Assembly: GCA_944412495.1 (NCBI GenBank)
Contig: CALYBL010000025.1
Location: 1 to 64,000, forward strand
Direction: 5' to 3'
Source of the DNA: an uncultured Clostridia bacterium
GTDB lineage: Bacteria > Bacillota > Clostridia > Oscillospirales > Acutalibacteraceae
DNA length: 64,000 nt
Part shown: positions 18,142-26,874 of the stretch, piece after piece
How positions within the stretch are numbered: the first letter of the stretch is position 1
Layout: each line of letters starts with the position of its first letter
The notes under the pieces: generated by a model
The model's database searches: none
What the model saw: only the letters and a program-made list of their open reading frames with translations
What the model was told of the DNA's origin: nothing
Position numbers and translations under genes: made by a program

Positions 18142-19005
18142 ATGCTTTGGCCGCTTTTTGCCTTAGGCTCCGCGTTCTTTGCCGGAGTCACTGCAATACT
18201 TGCCAAGATAGGAATTAAAGGCGTCAATTCAACTCTGGCAACGGCTATCCGCACTATTGTGGTGCTGCTTTTTTCATGGCTGATGGTATTTATAGCCGGC
18301 TCTCAGTCAGAAATTGCCACAATATCCGGAGTCACGCTGCTGTTCCTTGTTTTATCAGGACTTTCCACCGGGGCATCATGGCTCTGTTATTTCAGGGCAC
18401 TGCAGCTCGGCGATGTCAACAAGGTAGCGGCAGTCGACAAATCAAGCACCGTGCTGACAATTTTACTTGCCTTTATTTTACTTGGCGAGCCCGTCTCTGC
18501 TGCACAGGTTATAGGAATACTCGGCATAGGAATTGGCACGTTCTTAATGATTTCGAAGGGAGAGCCGAATCAAAAAGCCGCTGATAGCAGAAAATGGATG
18601 CTTTTTGCTCTCCTTTCTGCCGTATTTGCCAGCCTCACCTCAATATTCGGAAAAATAGGAATAGAAAGCATTGAATCGAATTTGGGGACGGCCATCAGAA
18701 CTGTTATTGTTTTGATAATGGCATGGCTTATGGTTTTCATTACGGGAGAACAGAAAAGCATCCGCAGCATAGGCAAAAAAAGCTGGCTTTTCCTTATTTT
18801 GTCGGGAATTACCACCGGGCTGTCATGGCTGTGCTACTATCGTGCGCTTCAGGACGGACCTGCAAGCGTGGTTGTGCCGATTGACAAATTGAGTATCCTC
18901 GTAACCGTTGTCTTCTCTTATGTTATTTTAAAAGAAAGACTGAGCAGAAAGGCGGTCTTAGGTTTGCTGCTTATTGTGGCCGGCACCGCGGCCATGCTGC
19001 TCTGA
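18142..19005 (+). CDS. EamA/DMT-family permease
   Basis: 287 residues forming ten membrane segments from two homologous EamA halves, each starting ALxSAxFAxxxxIxxKIGI and containing LSGxxTGxSWLCYxRAL. The internal duplication is clear at protein level. The family exports small metabolites or drugs, or flips lipid-linked sugars; the substrate here is unknown. It lies inside the ATPase-kinase-regulator-flippase block. Confidence 0.88.
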   Translation: MLWPLFALGSAFFAGVTAILAKIGIKGVNSTLATAIRTIVVLLFSWLMVFIAGSQSEIATISGVTLLFLVLSGLSTGASWLCYFRALQLGDVNKVAAVDKSSTVLTILLAFILLGEPVSAAQVIGILGIGIGTFLMISKGEPNQKAADSRKWMLFALLSAVFASLTSIFGKIGIESIESNLGTAIRTVIVLIMAWLMVFITGEQKSIRSIGKKSWLFLILSGITTGLSWLCYYRALQDGPASVVVPIDKLSILVTVVFSYVILKERLSRKAVLGLLLIVAGTAAMLL

Positions 19006-19037
19006 CAACGGTCTTGCTATTACGGAGGTGAGCCTTC

Positions 19038-20444
19038 ATGCGCGCATATCGCCGGCTGATTTCAAATACCTTTCTGTTTTCGGTAAGTACCTTTGGGTCA
19101 AAGATACTTATCTTTCTTCTCACTCCATTTTATACAACTGTTTTATCGGATGCCGAATATGGCGTAACGGACCTTTTAATTCAAACCGGCAATTTTTTAA
19201 TCCCCCTGGTTTCTCTTGGAATTTTAAACGCCGTATTGCGCTTCGGCATAGATGATAATTCTGATAAAGCCTGTGTTTTTACTACAGGACTGCTGACAGT
19301 TGTTGCCGGAGAAGCTATTCTTGTGCTGTTTTATCCTCTTCTGGAGAATATCGGCCTGATGTCGGATTATACTGCTTTGCTGCTGCTTTACGTTTTTATG
19401 GCGAATCTGCATTCGGTCTGCGGGTATATGGCGCAGGCCCTCGGCCGCATACGGCTGTATGCCGTCAGCGGCATAATATGCACTGCGCTTGTGGTAGGAC
19501 TCAATATCCTGCTGCTGTCTGTATTAAGGCTTGGCGTTGCCGGCTATATCCTTTCCAATGTAATTGCGGACGCACTGTCGGCGCTTATTCTTTTCTTTGC
19601 TCTGAGGCTGTGGCGCTATTTCAGGCCCGCATCATTAAATCGGAGCCTTATAAAAAGCATGTTTCGCTATTGCCTCCCGCTTATACCGGTAACGGTCTGC
19701 TCATGGATTATAAACATTTCGGACCGCTATTTTATCTCATATATAATTGGAACAGATGTGTCCGGACTATATGCAATCGCAAATAAAATATCATCAATTC
19801 TTTTAATTGTCTCGGGAATTTTTACATCTGCATGGCAACTGTCTATTGTATCGGACAGGCCAAAACATGAGAAGGAAAGATTTTTTTCCAATGTGTTTTC
19901 TGTATATGAAGCCGGCGTGCTGATTGGCGCCTCCGTCCTGATGGCCGCCTCTAAGCTGATTATGCGATTTTTGGCCGCACCGAGCTACTATGACGCATGG
20001 CATTATGCACCGGTGCTGATTTTAAGCACGGCTATTGCCTGCCTCGGCTCGTTCTTCTCCTCTGTTTACATGTCGGAAAAGCACAGTGTCGCCACTCTGG
20101 CAACGACTGTGGCTGGAGCGGCGGTGAACATAGCCGGAAATGCTGTACTGATTCCTGTATGGGGCGCTATGGGCGCTGCAGCGGCAACATTTTTCAGCTA
20201 TCTGATTATATTTATCGTTAGGGCGATACACTCCCAGAAGCTGCTTCGAATAAGATGGGGAGTAATTCGGTTTATCGCAAGCATGGCCATACTGCTGATA
20301 CAGTGCTTTCTGGTCGAAAACGAACGGCCTTTACTGTCACTGATTTGCTGTGCATGTGTTGCATTGCTGCATTTTCGGCCATTGCTGAAAGCATTGAAAA
20401 GCGGAGTGATGGAGCTTCTGCTTTCAAAGAAGCAAAAAGCGTAA
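19038..20444 (+). CDS. polysaccharide/oligosaccharide flippase
   Basis: 468 residues with 12-14 membrane segments, of the MATE/MOP superfamily (Wzx-like). The N-terminus NTFLFSVSTFGSKILIFLLTPFYT and SDRYFI in the middle are typical of polysaccharide biosynthesis proteins that flip lipid-linked glycans outward. ATG follows GGAGGTG. No glycosyltransferases are adjacent, which is unusual for a Wzx and suggests a role in envelope modification with the upstream genes. Confidence 0.87.
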   Translation: MRAYRRLISNTFLFSVSTFGSKILIFLLTPFYTTVLSDAEYGVTDLLIQTGNFLIPLVSLGILNAVLRFGIDDNSDKACVFTTGLLTVVAGEAILVLFYPLLENIGLMSDYTALLLLYVFMANLHSVCGYMAQALGRIRLYAVSGIICTALVVGLNILLLSVLRLGVAGYILSNVIADALSALILFFALRLWRYFRPASLNRSLIKSMFRYCLPLIPVTVCSWIINISDRYFISYIIGTDVSGLYAIANKISSILLIVSGIFTSAWQLSIVSDRPKHEKERFFSNVFSVYEAGVLIGASVLMAASKLIMRFLAAPSYYDAWHYAPVLILSTAIACLGSFFSSVYMSEKHSVATLATTVAGAAVNIAGNAVLIPVWGAMGAAAATFFSYLIIFIVRAIHSQKLLRIRWGVIRFIASMAILLIQCFLVENERPLLSLICCACVALLHFRPLLKALKSGVMELLLSKKQKA

Positions 20445-20672
20445 TTTATCCGCTTCATATTTGTTTACTGCGCATTTTTACCGTCAGATATTAACAGTAC
20501 GGCTTAATTCCCGGCAGGCTATTGCTGCCAAAAAATAAAATTAATCCTGATAAAAGCAGCTCAATCGACTCGAAATTTGCTGTCTCCTTATTTTGCCCCT
20601 CTTCTTATTTTCAATGCTCTTCGCTGCAGCACAATACCAATAGCGGAATTATTCAGCTTAAGCAGATAGCAA

Positions 20673-20735
20673 AAATACCGCCTTATGCCAAGAGTAAAAC
20701 ACTCTTTTAGCGAAAGGCGGTATTTCTATTTCTTT
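20673..20735 (+). terminator. terminator ending the ATPase-flippase block
   Basis: A 12-bp stem (20673-20684 with 20714-20725) encloses a second hairpin AAGAGT/ACTCTT and is followed by TTTCTATTTCTTT-type sequence. The 230 bases before it hold nothing recognisable. Confidence 0.75.
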
Positions 20736-20899
20736 AAACACGATTTAAGACAGAAAGCAGCCCGGCCTTACCTTTTGTCACATCGCATGCGACGTTATAG
20801 TCCTCAGTCAGTATACAGCCTGCGCCGTAATTGTCCGGTGTTCATGACTATAATCTCCGAAAAAGAAGTGTCAAATCGTTTATAAGCACCTGCTTTGCT

Positions 20900-22144
20900 T
20901 TACCAATCAATATGATTTTTAAAAATGACCTTTTTACTTTCCTTTATGACCTTGCCTATTTCATAGCACTCAAAATAATTTCCGATTTTTTCTGTTATAA
21001 AGCCGGCATATTGCCTGTCTGCGACAATAGTAAGTCCCACGCCGCAGTTAAAGGTAGCAAGCATTTCCTGCTCATCGATACCGCCTGTACTTTTTATATA
21101 GCTGAATATGGGCAGTGCTTTGATTTTTGCCAAATCAATCTCGGCACACAGCCCGTCGGGAATAATTCTGCTAAGATTCCCCTTTATTCCGCCGCCGGTA
21201 ATGTGCGCGATGCCGTGAACGCACTCACAGCCGAAAATATGCTTTAATGCTCCGTAATACGGCGTATGCGGCTTCATAATCTGCTCTATAAAGGTTTGGC
21301 CGTCTATCTTATCATATTTAATATGCGGCATTTTATCTATGAGAAGCCTTATAAGCGAATACCCGTTTGTGTGCAGGCCGTTTGACGCCACGGCAAGCAC
21401 GGCGTCACCCTCGCAAATAGACGAGCCGTCAATTATTCTGCCCCTTGACACAAGCCCGGCAATGCTGGAGGTTAGTATATATGTCCCGTTCTCAACGACA
21501 CGCGGCTGTATGGAAGTTTCTCCTCCGACCAAAGAACATTCGTTGGCTCTGCAGGCATCGGAAATACCTTTTATAAGCGAGATTATCGTCTCCCTTTCCG
21601 CGTTCGAGCATACAATGGTGTCAAGCACCGCGAGCGGCCTGGCACCCATTACGGCAATGTCGTTTACAAGATGATTTACCATGTCGTAGCAGAGCGATTC
21701 GGTATAGCCGTATTCCATGGCCAGTTTCTGCTTGGAGCCGGGCTCCTCAGACTTGAGCACCAGCACCGGGTCGTCGATGCCGCTGCATGTAATGTCGTAC
21801 AGCGACGCAAAAGAGCCGTGCGGGCTTATCACACGCTTATCGTCGGGTTTCATATATTTTGACATTTCCCTTTTTATCTCGTCGGTATAGGCAATGTCCA
21901 CACCCGCTCGGCCATAGGAGAAGCTTTCGGGCGCACGCTCAATGCCAGAAAGTATCTCGTCGGCAGAAACCTGTAAAAGCTTTGCCAGCTCGGCCAAAAT
22001 TTCAATATTGGGCAGCGTGCCGTTCTCCCACTTAGACACCGCCTGAAAGGATACATTAAGCCGCTTTGCCACATCTCTCTGCGTCATGCCGAGCTTCCTG
22101 CGCCTGGCTGAAATAAAATTTGATATCTTTTCGTTATCCAGCAT
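20900..22144 (-). CDS. fusion of XRE-type HTH and PurM/AIR-synthetase-like domain
   Basis: 414 residues. Residues 5-62 are a Cro/CI helix-turn-helix (MTQRDVAKRLNVSFQAVSKWENG). Residues 75-405 align with aminoimidazole ribonucleotide synthetase: SYGRAGVDI, CYDMVNHLVNDIAVMGARPL, LVGGETSIQP, GDAVLAVASNGLHTNGYSL and VHGIAHITGGGIKGNL. At the position of the normally conserved STDGVGTK the protein has KSEEPGSK, so several loop residues differ. It could be a DNA-binding purine sensor derived from PurM, or an active enzyme that controls its own gene. It stands alone; no other pur genes are nearby. Confidence 0.85.
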   Translation of the reverse strand: MLDNEKISNFISARRRKLGMTQRDVAKRLNVSFQAVSKWENGTLPNIEILAELAKLLQVSADEILSGIERAPESFSYGRAGVDIAYTDEIKREMSKYMKPDDKRVISPHGSFASLYDITCSGIDDPVLVLKSEEPGSKQKLAMEYGYTESLCYDMVNHLVNDIAVMGARPLAVLDTIVCSNAERETIISLIKGISDACRANECSLVGGETSIQPRVVENGTYILTSSIAGLVSRGRIIDGSSICEGDAVLAVASNGLHTNGYSLIRLLIDKMPHIKYDKIDGQTFIEQIMKPHTPYYGALKHIFGCECVHGIAHITGGGIKGNLSRIIPDGLCAEIDLAKIKALPIFSYIKSTGGIDEQEMLATFNCGVGLTIVADRQYAGFITEKIGNYFECYEIGKVIKESKKVIFKNHIDW

Positions 22145-22261
22145 ACTGAAATCTCCAATCCGGTTGATATTGTTATTTTAACCCAATGTCTCCTCATTTT
22201 AAATAACCGGATTTTTGATTTTGGCGGATAAATTCAATTAGAGGTTGATTTTATTATATTA

Positions 22262-22508
22262 TCCCGGCAAAATTAAGCTGCCGGGAAGCGAACCCAATGT
22301 GCCGAAAAAGCGCCGGCACGGCGCATTTTCACATTTTTACCCTTGCCGGGCGGCAGCCCGCCTGCGGTCTCAAAAGCAAAAAGCCCTCCGCGCCGCCATC
22401 ATTTTCGGTGCGTGCAGTTTTAAGCGTGCTGATTTTTGTGCAGGCAAGGCATAAAACGCAGTTAATCCTTTCGGATTAACGAGGCTTTTAACGCAGCATG
22501 CGCGTAAA
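22262..22508 (-). terminator. cluster of hairpins downstream of the DUF5131 gene
   Basis: Reading the minus strand: first a perfect GTTAATCC-GAAA-GGATTAAC hairpin (22461-22480), then GCGCCG-TGC-CGGCGC followed by five T (22305-22324, the best terminator), then a TCCCGGCA/TGCCGGGA repeat (22262-22286). No gene is visible between 22145 and 22508. Confidence 0.65.
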
Positions 22509-23618
22509 TCAGCCTCTTAAAACCATATTGTGTTCGGCTCCCGGCAGCTTAGCCGACAGCATTTGACGGTATATCCATTCGCAGATAAGAGATACTGCAA
22601 AGCGCTTTTCATCCTCGGTAAGCTCGTGTGCCGGAGAAATGCCGTGCCACTTGCTCAGGCATCCGCGGCAGCAGGTTGCGGTGGCATGCTGCGCCAAAAA
22701 CACCGGATGCCCGCGCATCGGCGTCTGTTTTCCGTCGTTTGGGATGACGGCAGGAGCGAGTCGGCGCTCCACGAAATCCCTTGCATGGCGGCGTATTGCA
22801 TCCATCCCGTTTTTTGCCGCATATTCCCTGTCACTGCCGCGCAGGCAAAATCTGCTGCGAAACTCCGAGCGCGAAAGGCGGCGGAATATGTCGTCAAATG
22901 CACGGTAATCTATATTTGCCCTTTTTGCCTGTGACATCTGCTGTACACGGCTTATATTGAACAGCCTGCCGCCCTTTTTAAAATTGGCGCCGGTCTGCTT
23001 GAAATGAAAATCGACATGGTTTTTTATGCACTGCTCCCTGCTGCTGAGCACCCAGTCAAAGTTGCACAGCCGCGCGTTTTCGCCCGACTCCCCGCCGCAG
23101 GTCACCTTCGATATCATGCCAGTGGCGAGATATTCTGACACATCAATGCCCTCAAGCATTGGCTCGTGTATTATCTCACGGCGAAATATCGGAAGCTTCA
23201 AAAATATCGGAAGCCGGTAGTCCGCAGCCGCCTTATCCTCGCAGGTGCATATAACGGTTACGTTGCAGTAGCCGTTCCCCCAGTCGTCGGGCAGCGACTC
23301 GGACATACGGTCTATCCGTTTGGTGATGATGACGAAGTGCAGGTCGCTGCGAAGGCGTATCATACTCCAGATTTCATCGCGCCAGCCGTCCGCCTCTTTT
23401 ATGAAAAAATCAGACGTCATGCAGGTATACACCGGCCCTTCTCCCGGCAAAAGCTTATATTCGCCATCCCGGCGCTTTGAAAGAGGCAGGCTGAAATCCT
23501 TCGTCTTTTCCACCTTACTGCTGTCTTTCCCGAACTGGCTGTCACGGCGGTATACATAGCAGTTTTGGCACCCGGCTGATATTTTCTTACAGCCGTGCCA
23601 CGGATTCCAGACAGGCAC
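22509..23618 (-). CDS. DUF5131 (phage Gp37/Gp68-like) fused to DUF4186
   Basis: About 369 residues. The N-terminal 240 residues are DUF5131: WNPWHGCKKISAGCQNCYVYR carries the characteristic Cys motif, followed by VYTCMTSDFF, HFVIITKR, and CGGESG. From about residue 258 a DUF4186 domain begins (FRSRFCL, GMDAIRRHARDF) and includes RLAPAVIPNDGKQTPMRGHP and QHATATCCRGCLSKWH. The first part is common in phages and the function of neither is known. I chose GTG 23618 because AGGTG lies six bases upstream; an upstream GTG at 23627 is possible. Isolated gene. Confidence 0.82.
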   Translation of the reverse strand: MPVWNPWHGCKKISAGCQNCYVYRRDSQFGKDSSKVEKTKDFSLPLSKRRDGEYKLLPGEGPVYTCMTSDFFIKEADGWRDEIWSMIRLRSDLHFVIITKRIDRMSESLPDDWGNGYCNVTVICTCEDKAAADYRLPIFLKLPIFRREIIHEPMLEGIDVSEYLATGMISKVTCGGESGENARLCNFDWVLSSREQCIKNHVDFHFKQTGANFKKGGRLFNISRVQQMSQAKRANIDYRAFDDIFRRLSRSEFRSRFCLRGSDREYAAKNGMDAIRRHARDFVERRLAPAVIPNDGKQTPMRGHPVFLAQHATATCCRGCLSKWHGISPAHELTEDEKRFAVSLICEWIYRQMLSAKLPGAEHNMVLRG

Positions 23619-23627
23619 CGCACACAC

Positions 23628-24183
23628 CTCGCTTCATAAATTATGTATATGTATTATATATCTGCAAATCTGCCGCCAAGCCGACGTATAGCGGACATTC
23701 TTCGCATCCATAAGGCTGCGTATATGCACCATTATCTGAGCACTGATATCATGGCACTGGCCGTGAATGTCAGTGCAGCCAGTCCGACGCCATATCATTG
23801 AGCGCAAAAAAGCCTGCGCTGCCATGTAAAACGCCTCGCAGCGGCGGCCTGACGAAAGGACGTTTATGACACAAGTTTACCTGTCGGTATGAATGTCGGT
23901 ATGAGTAAAAGGCAGGTATTGCAAAGAGGCCGAAGACTTATATCGGTGCCGGTGCCGCTCATGCAGTACAAGCAGCAGTTCTCCGCGCGTATTAAGCAGG
24001 CCATGGCATGCCGGCAGCGTAATGAGCATTTGTTTTTTTCAGATGCCTTGGCCGGCGTTAAATATATACATACGTATTAGAGATGCTTATTTGCTCATAA
24101 AGCAGAGCAGACGCGGCAATGAAATATAAAATTCTGCAGACCATATCCGTCAAGCTGCCTTACCGGACCTGTCCTATGACAAG
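23628..24183. other. intergenic region, nothing recognised
   Basis: About 550 bases between the DUF5131 gene and queA. Short ORFs on both strands lack ribosome sites and resemble nothing known. I see no RNA gene and no clear terminator for queA. Confidence 0.5.
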
Positions 24184-25209
24184 CTATAAAATAAGCATCG
24201 CATCGCCGAAGCTGAAAAAACGGTATTTTTCCTTTATAGCCTCACTGTAGGCTTTCATCGTCAAATCGTAGCCGGCAAAGGCCGAAACGAGCATTATGAG
24301 CGTGCTCTCAGGCAGATGAAAGTTGGTTATAAGCCCGTCTATCGCTTTAAACTCAAAGCCCGGATATATAAATATGTCTGTATCTCCGGAGCAGGCTTTC
24401 AGCTCGCCGCCAAAGCGCGCCGCAGCGCTCTCGAGCGTGCGGCAGCTAGTGGTGCCGACGCTTATCACACGTCCGCCGGCCGCGCGGCAGGAGTTTATGA
24501 TATCTACCGTTTCCTGCGGCAGATAATAGTGCTCGCTGTGCATCTTGTGCTCGGTTATTTCCTCCTCCTTGACGGGACGGAAGGTGCCGAGCCCGACATG
24601 CAGAGTCACATAGCCTATTCGTGTGCCGTTTTCTCTTATTTTATCGAGCAGCTCCGGCGTAAAATGCAGTCCCGCCGTCGGCGCAGCCGCCGACCCGGCC
24701 TCTTTGGAATATACCGTCTGGTACCGCTCCTTGTCCTTGAGCTCCTCCGTTATATAATGCGGCAGCGGCATTATGCCGATATCGTGCAGTATATCGTAAA
24801 AGTCTCCGTCGTGGGTGAACTTAACTATGCGGTTGCCGCCGTCGATTATGTCGGTAATCTCTCCTCTCATGCGTCCGTCAAAGTCGAATCTGCTGCCGGC
24901 CTTGGCCTTTTTGCCGGGACCGCAGAGCGTCTCCCAGACATCCGTTTCAAGCTCCCTGAGCAGCAAAAACTCGACCCGAGCGCCGGTGTCGGTACGGCGT
25001 CCGTAAAGGCGTGCCTCGAGCACGCGCGTGTCGTTTAGTATAAGGCAGTCGTCCGGGCCTATAAGCTCCGGAAGAGACGAGAATATATGGTGCGATATGC
25101 CGTCGCTTTTTCGGTCGACCAGCATAAGCCGCGAGGCGTCGCGCGGATATATGGGATGCTGGGCAATCAGCTCAGGCGGCAGGTCGTAAAAAAAGTCAGA
25201 TTTTTTCAT
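24184..25209 (-). CDS. queA: S-adenosylmethionine:tRNA ribosyltransferase-isomerase
   Basis: Transfers and rearranges the ribosyl group of SAM onto preQ1-modified tRNA, giving epoxyqueuosine. 341 residues with FYDLPPELIAQHPIYPRDASRLM at the start, LILNDTRVLEARLYG, the AAPTAGLHFTPELL region, HVGLGTFRPV and TNFHLPESTLIMLVSAF near the end. Length and motifs are complete. It acts downstream of Tgt (4.1 kb) in queuosine synthesis but is not linked to it. It is divergent from the lysine riboswitch/asd operon. Confidence 0.97.
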   Translation of the reverse strand: MKKSDFFYDLPPELIAQHPIYPRDASRLMLVDRKSDGISHHIFSSLPELIGPDDCLILNDTRVLEARLYGRRTDTGARVEFLLLRELETDVWETLCGPGKKAKAGSRFDFDGRMRGEITDIIDGGNRIVKFTHDGDFYDILHDIGIMPLPHYITEELKDKERYQTVYSKEAGSAAAPTAGLHFTPELLDKIRENGTRIGYVTLHVGLGTFRPVKEEEITEHKMHSEHYYLPQETVDIINSCRAAGGRVISVGTTSCRTLESAAARFGGELKACSGDTDIFIYPGFEFKAIDGLITNFHLPESTLIMLVSAFAGYDLTMKAYSEAIKEKYRFFSFGDAMLIL

Positions 25210-25256
25210 GGTTTAACTATCATCTCACATTAAAATAATTAAATATTAAAATATAT

Positions 25257-25285
25257 TTGACAAAGTATATGGCGGGTGCTACAAT
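25257..25285 (+). promoter_or_regulatory. promoter of the lysine operon
   Basis: TTGACA, a 17-base spacer and TACAAT: near-consensus. Transcription would start near 25292, just ahead of the riboswitch. Confidence 0.8.
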
Positions 25286-25305
25286 TAAGCCATAAATAGA
25301 TATGA

Positions 25306-25476
25306 AGATAGAGGCGCGATAAAGATTAGTAACACCTTTCAAGGCTTGCCAAGGCCGTTTGCAGATTGGTGCGAAATGCGGAACCGCCGAAGGAGGCAAA
25401 ACGGCAAAGCTGCTTCCTGGTTGCAGGGTCAATAGCTCTGTGATTGTCATCATTGATTTATGATGGAGAGCTATCT
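25306..25476 (+). promoter_or_regulatory. lysine riboswitch (L box)
   Basis: The closing helix P1 pairs AGATAG (25306-25311) with CTATCT (25471-25476). Conserved L-box segments are present: AGAGGCGCG at the 5' side, ATTAGTAACA, GCCGAAGGAGG near 25386, the AGGGTCAATAGCTCTG segment, and the 3' GGAGAGCTATCT. A promoter precedes it and an intrinsic terminator lies 53 bases after it, so lysine should cause early termination ahead of asd-dapA-dapB. Confidence 0.92.
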
Positions 25477-25528
25477 TTAACAGACTGATGTCTGCATTTA
25501 ACACGCTTTCTATTATATTGCAATGATG

Positions 25529-25552
25529 ACCGGTTATCAACCGGTTTTTTTA
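25529..25552 (+). terminator. riboswitch expression-platform terminator
   Basis: A 7-bp stem ACCGGTT/AACCGGT with a three-base loop followed by seven T, downstream of the lysine aptamer and 157 bases before asd. Confidence 0.85.
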
Positions 25553-25708
25553 TTACATCGGCATTGGCTTCTCGGCCTTAGCCGGAGCGTGGCCGGTCTG
25601 AGCTCAATTTGCTTTGCAAATCTATTTTTCAGAATACATGCGTACCCGCGCACACGCATGCCGGTAAATTAATAAAATATAACAGACGCGGAGAAAAGGT
25701 GACCTTAA

Positions 25709-26788
25709 ATGAAGAATTATAACGTAGGAATTATCGGCGCAACAGGAATGGTGGGCCAGCGGTTTATCACGCTGCTGGATAAGCATCCGTGGTTCAAAAT
25801 AAAGCTGCTTGCGGCGAGCGGACGCTCTGCCGGCAAGAAATATGCCGACGCCGTCGGCAGCCGCTGGGCGATGAAGACTGAAATTCCGGCGGATGTGCGT
25901 GACATGGTAGTAATGGACGCCGTTGAGGATATGAAAAAAATCGCCGCCGAGGTGGATTTTGTCTTCTGCGCCGTCGACATGAAAAAGGACGAGATAAAGG
26001 CGCTTGAGGAGGCCTATGCCAAGTGCGAATGCCCTGTCATATCCAACAACAGCGCGCACCGCCATACGCCGGATGTACCCATGATAATACCTGAGCTCAA
26101 TCCCGAGCATGCGGCACTTATCGACGCGCAGCGCAAAAGGCTTGGCACAAAGCGCGGCTTTATTGCAGTTAAATCCAACTGCTCGCTTCAGTCATATGTG
26201 CCGGCGGTATATCCGCTGCTGAAGTTTAACCCCAGCCGTGTGCTCATTTCGACATATCAGGCGATATCCGGCGCCGGCAAGACGTTCGAGACGTTCCCGG
26301 AAATAGTCGACAATGTGATACCATACATCGGCGGTGAGGAGGAAAAATCCGAAAAGGAGCCGATGAAGATTTTCGGCACGGTCGAAAACGGCGTAATAAA
26401 GGAGGCCGTGCGTCCCAGCTTCACCTCACAGTGCATACGCGTTCCGGTAAGCGACGGTCATCTCGCATCGGTGTTTATCTCATTTGACAACAAGCCCTCC
26501 AAAGAAGAGATACTCAAATGCTGGAGAGAGTTTTCCGGCGAGCCGCAGCGCCTTAACCTGCCGAGCGCGCCGAAGCAGTTTCTGCACTATTTCGAAGAGG
26601 ATAATATGCCGCAGACGAGGCTGCAGCGCGACCTTGAGGGCGGAATGGCAATCTCTCTCGGCAGGCTGAGAGAGGACAGCCAGTACGATTATAAATTCAT
26701 CGGCCTGTCACACAACACGCTTCGCGGCGCGGCCGGCGGCGCGGTTCTTATGGCGGAGCTGCTGTGCGCAAAGGGTTATCTTGACTGA
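25709..26788 (+). CDS. asd: aspartate-semialdehyde dehydrogenase
   Basis: Reduces aspartyl phosphate to aspartate semialdehyde, the branch point to lysine, threonine and methionine. 359 residues: NADP fold GIIGATGMVGQRF at the N-terminus, catalytic Cys158 in KSNCSLQSY, and the substrate-site region RVPVSDGHLASV. The sequence is of the archaeal/eukaryotic-like Asd class (TIGR00978 style) rather than the common bacterial class. ATG follows AAGGTG at seven bases. First gene of the riboswitch-controlled operon. Confidence 0.95.
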   Translation: MKNYNVGIIGATGMVGQRFITLLDKHPWFKIKLLAASGRSAGKKYADAVGSRWAMKTEIPADVRDMVVMDAVEDMKKIAAEVDFVFCAVDMKKDEIKALEEAYAKCECPVISNNSAHRHTPDVPMIIPELNPEHAALIDAQRKRLGTKRGFIAVKSNCSLQSYVPAVYPLLKFNPSRVLISTYQAISGAGKTFETFPEIVDNVIPYIGGEEEKSEKEPMKIFGTVENGVIKEAVRPSFTSQCIRVPVSDGHLASVFISFDNKPSKEEILKCWREFSGEPQRLNLPSAPKQFLHYFEEDNMPQTRLQRDLEGGMAISLGRLREDSQYDYKFIGLSHNTLRGAAGGAVLMAELLCAKGYLD

Positions 26789-26874
26789 CAGCGGCACGCG
26801 GTGCACAGATCTTCCCCAAATACAGGCTTACTGACATAATTATTTCTTAATTATTTTTATAAGAGGTTAAAGCT

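Noticed and set aside
12678..20444. An intact mobilizable transposon carrying the ATPase-flippase block
   Set aside because: TnpV is present but no recombinase, relaxase or terminal repeats were seen, so only remnants can be claimed.
23634..24080. short ORFs on both strands between the DUF5131 gene and queA
   Set aside because: No ribosome sites, no recognisable motifs.
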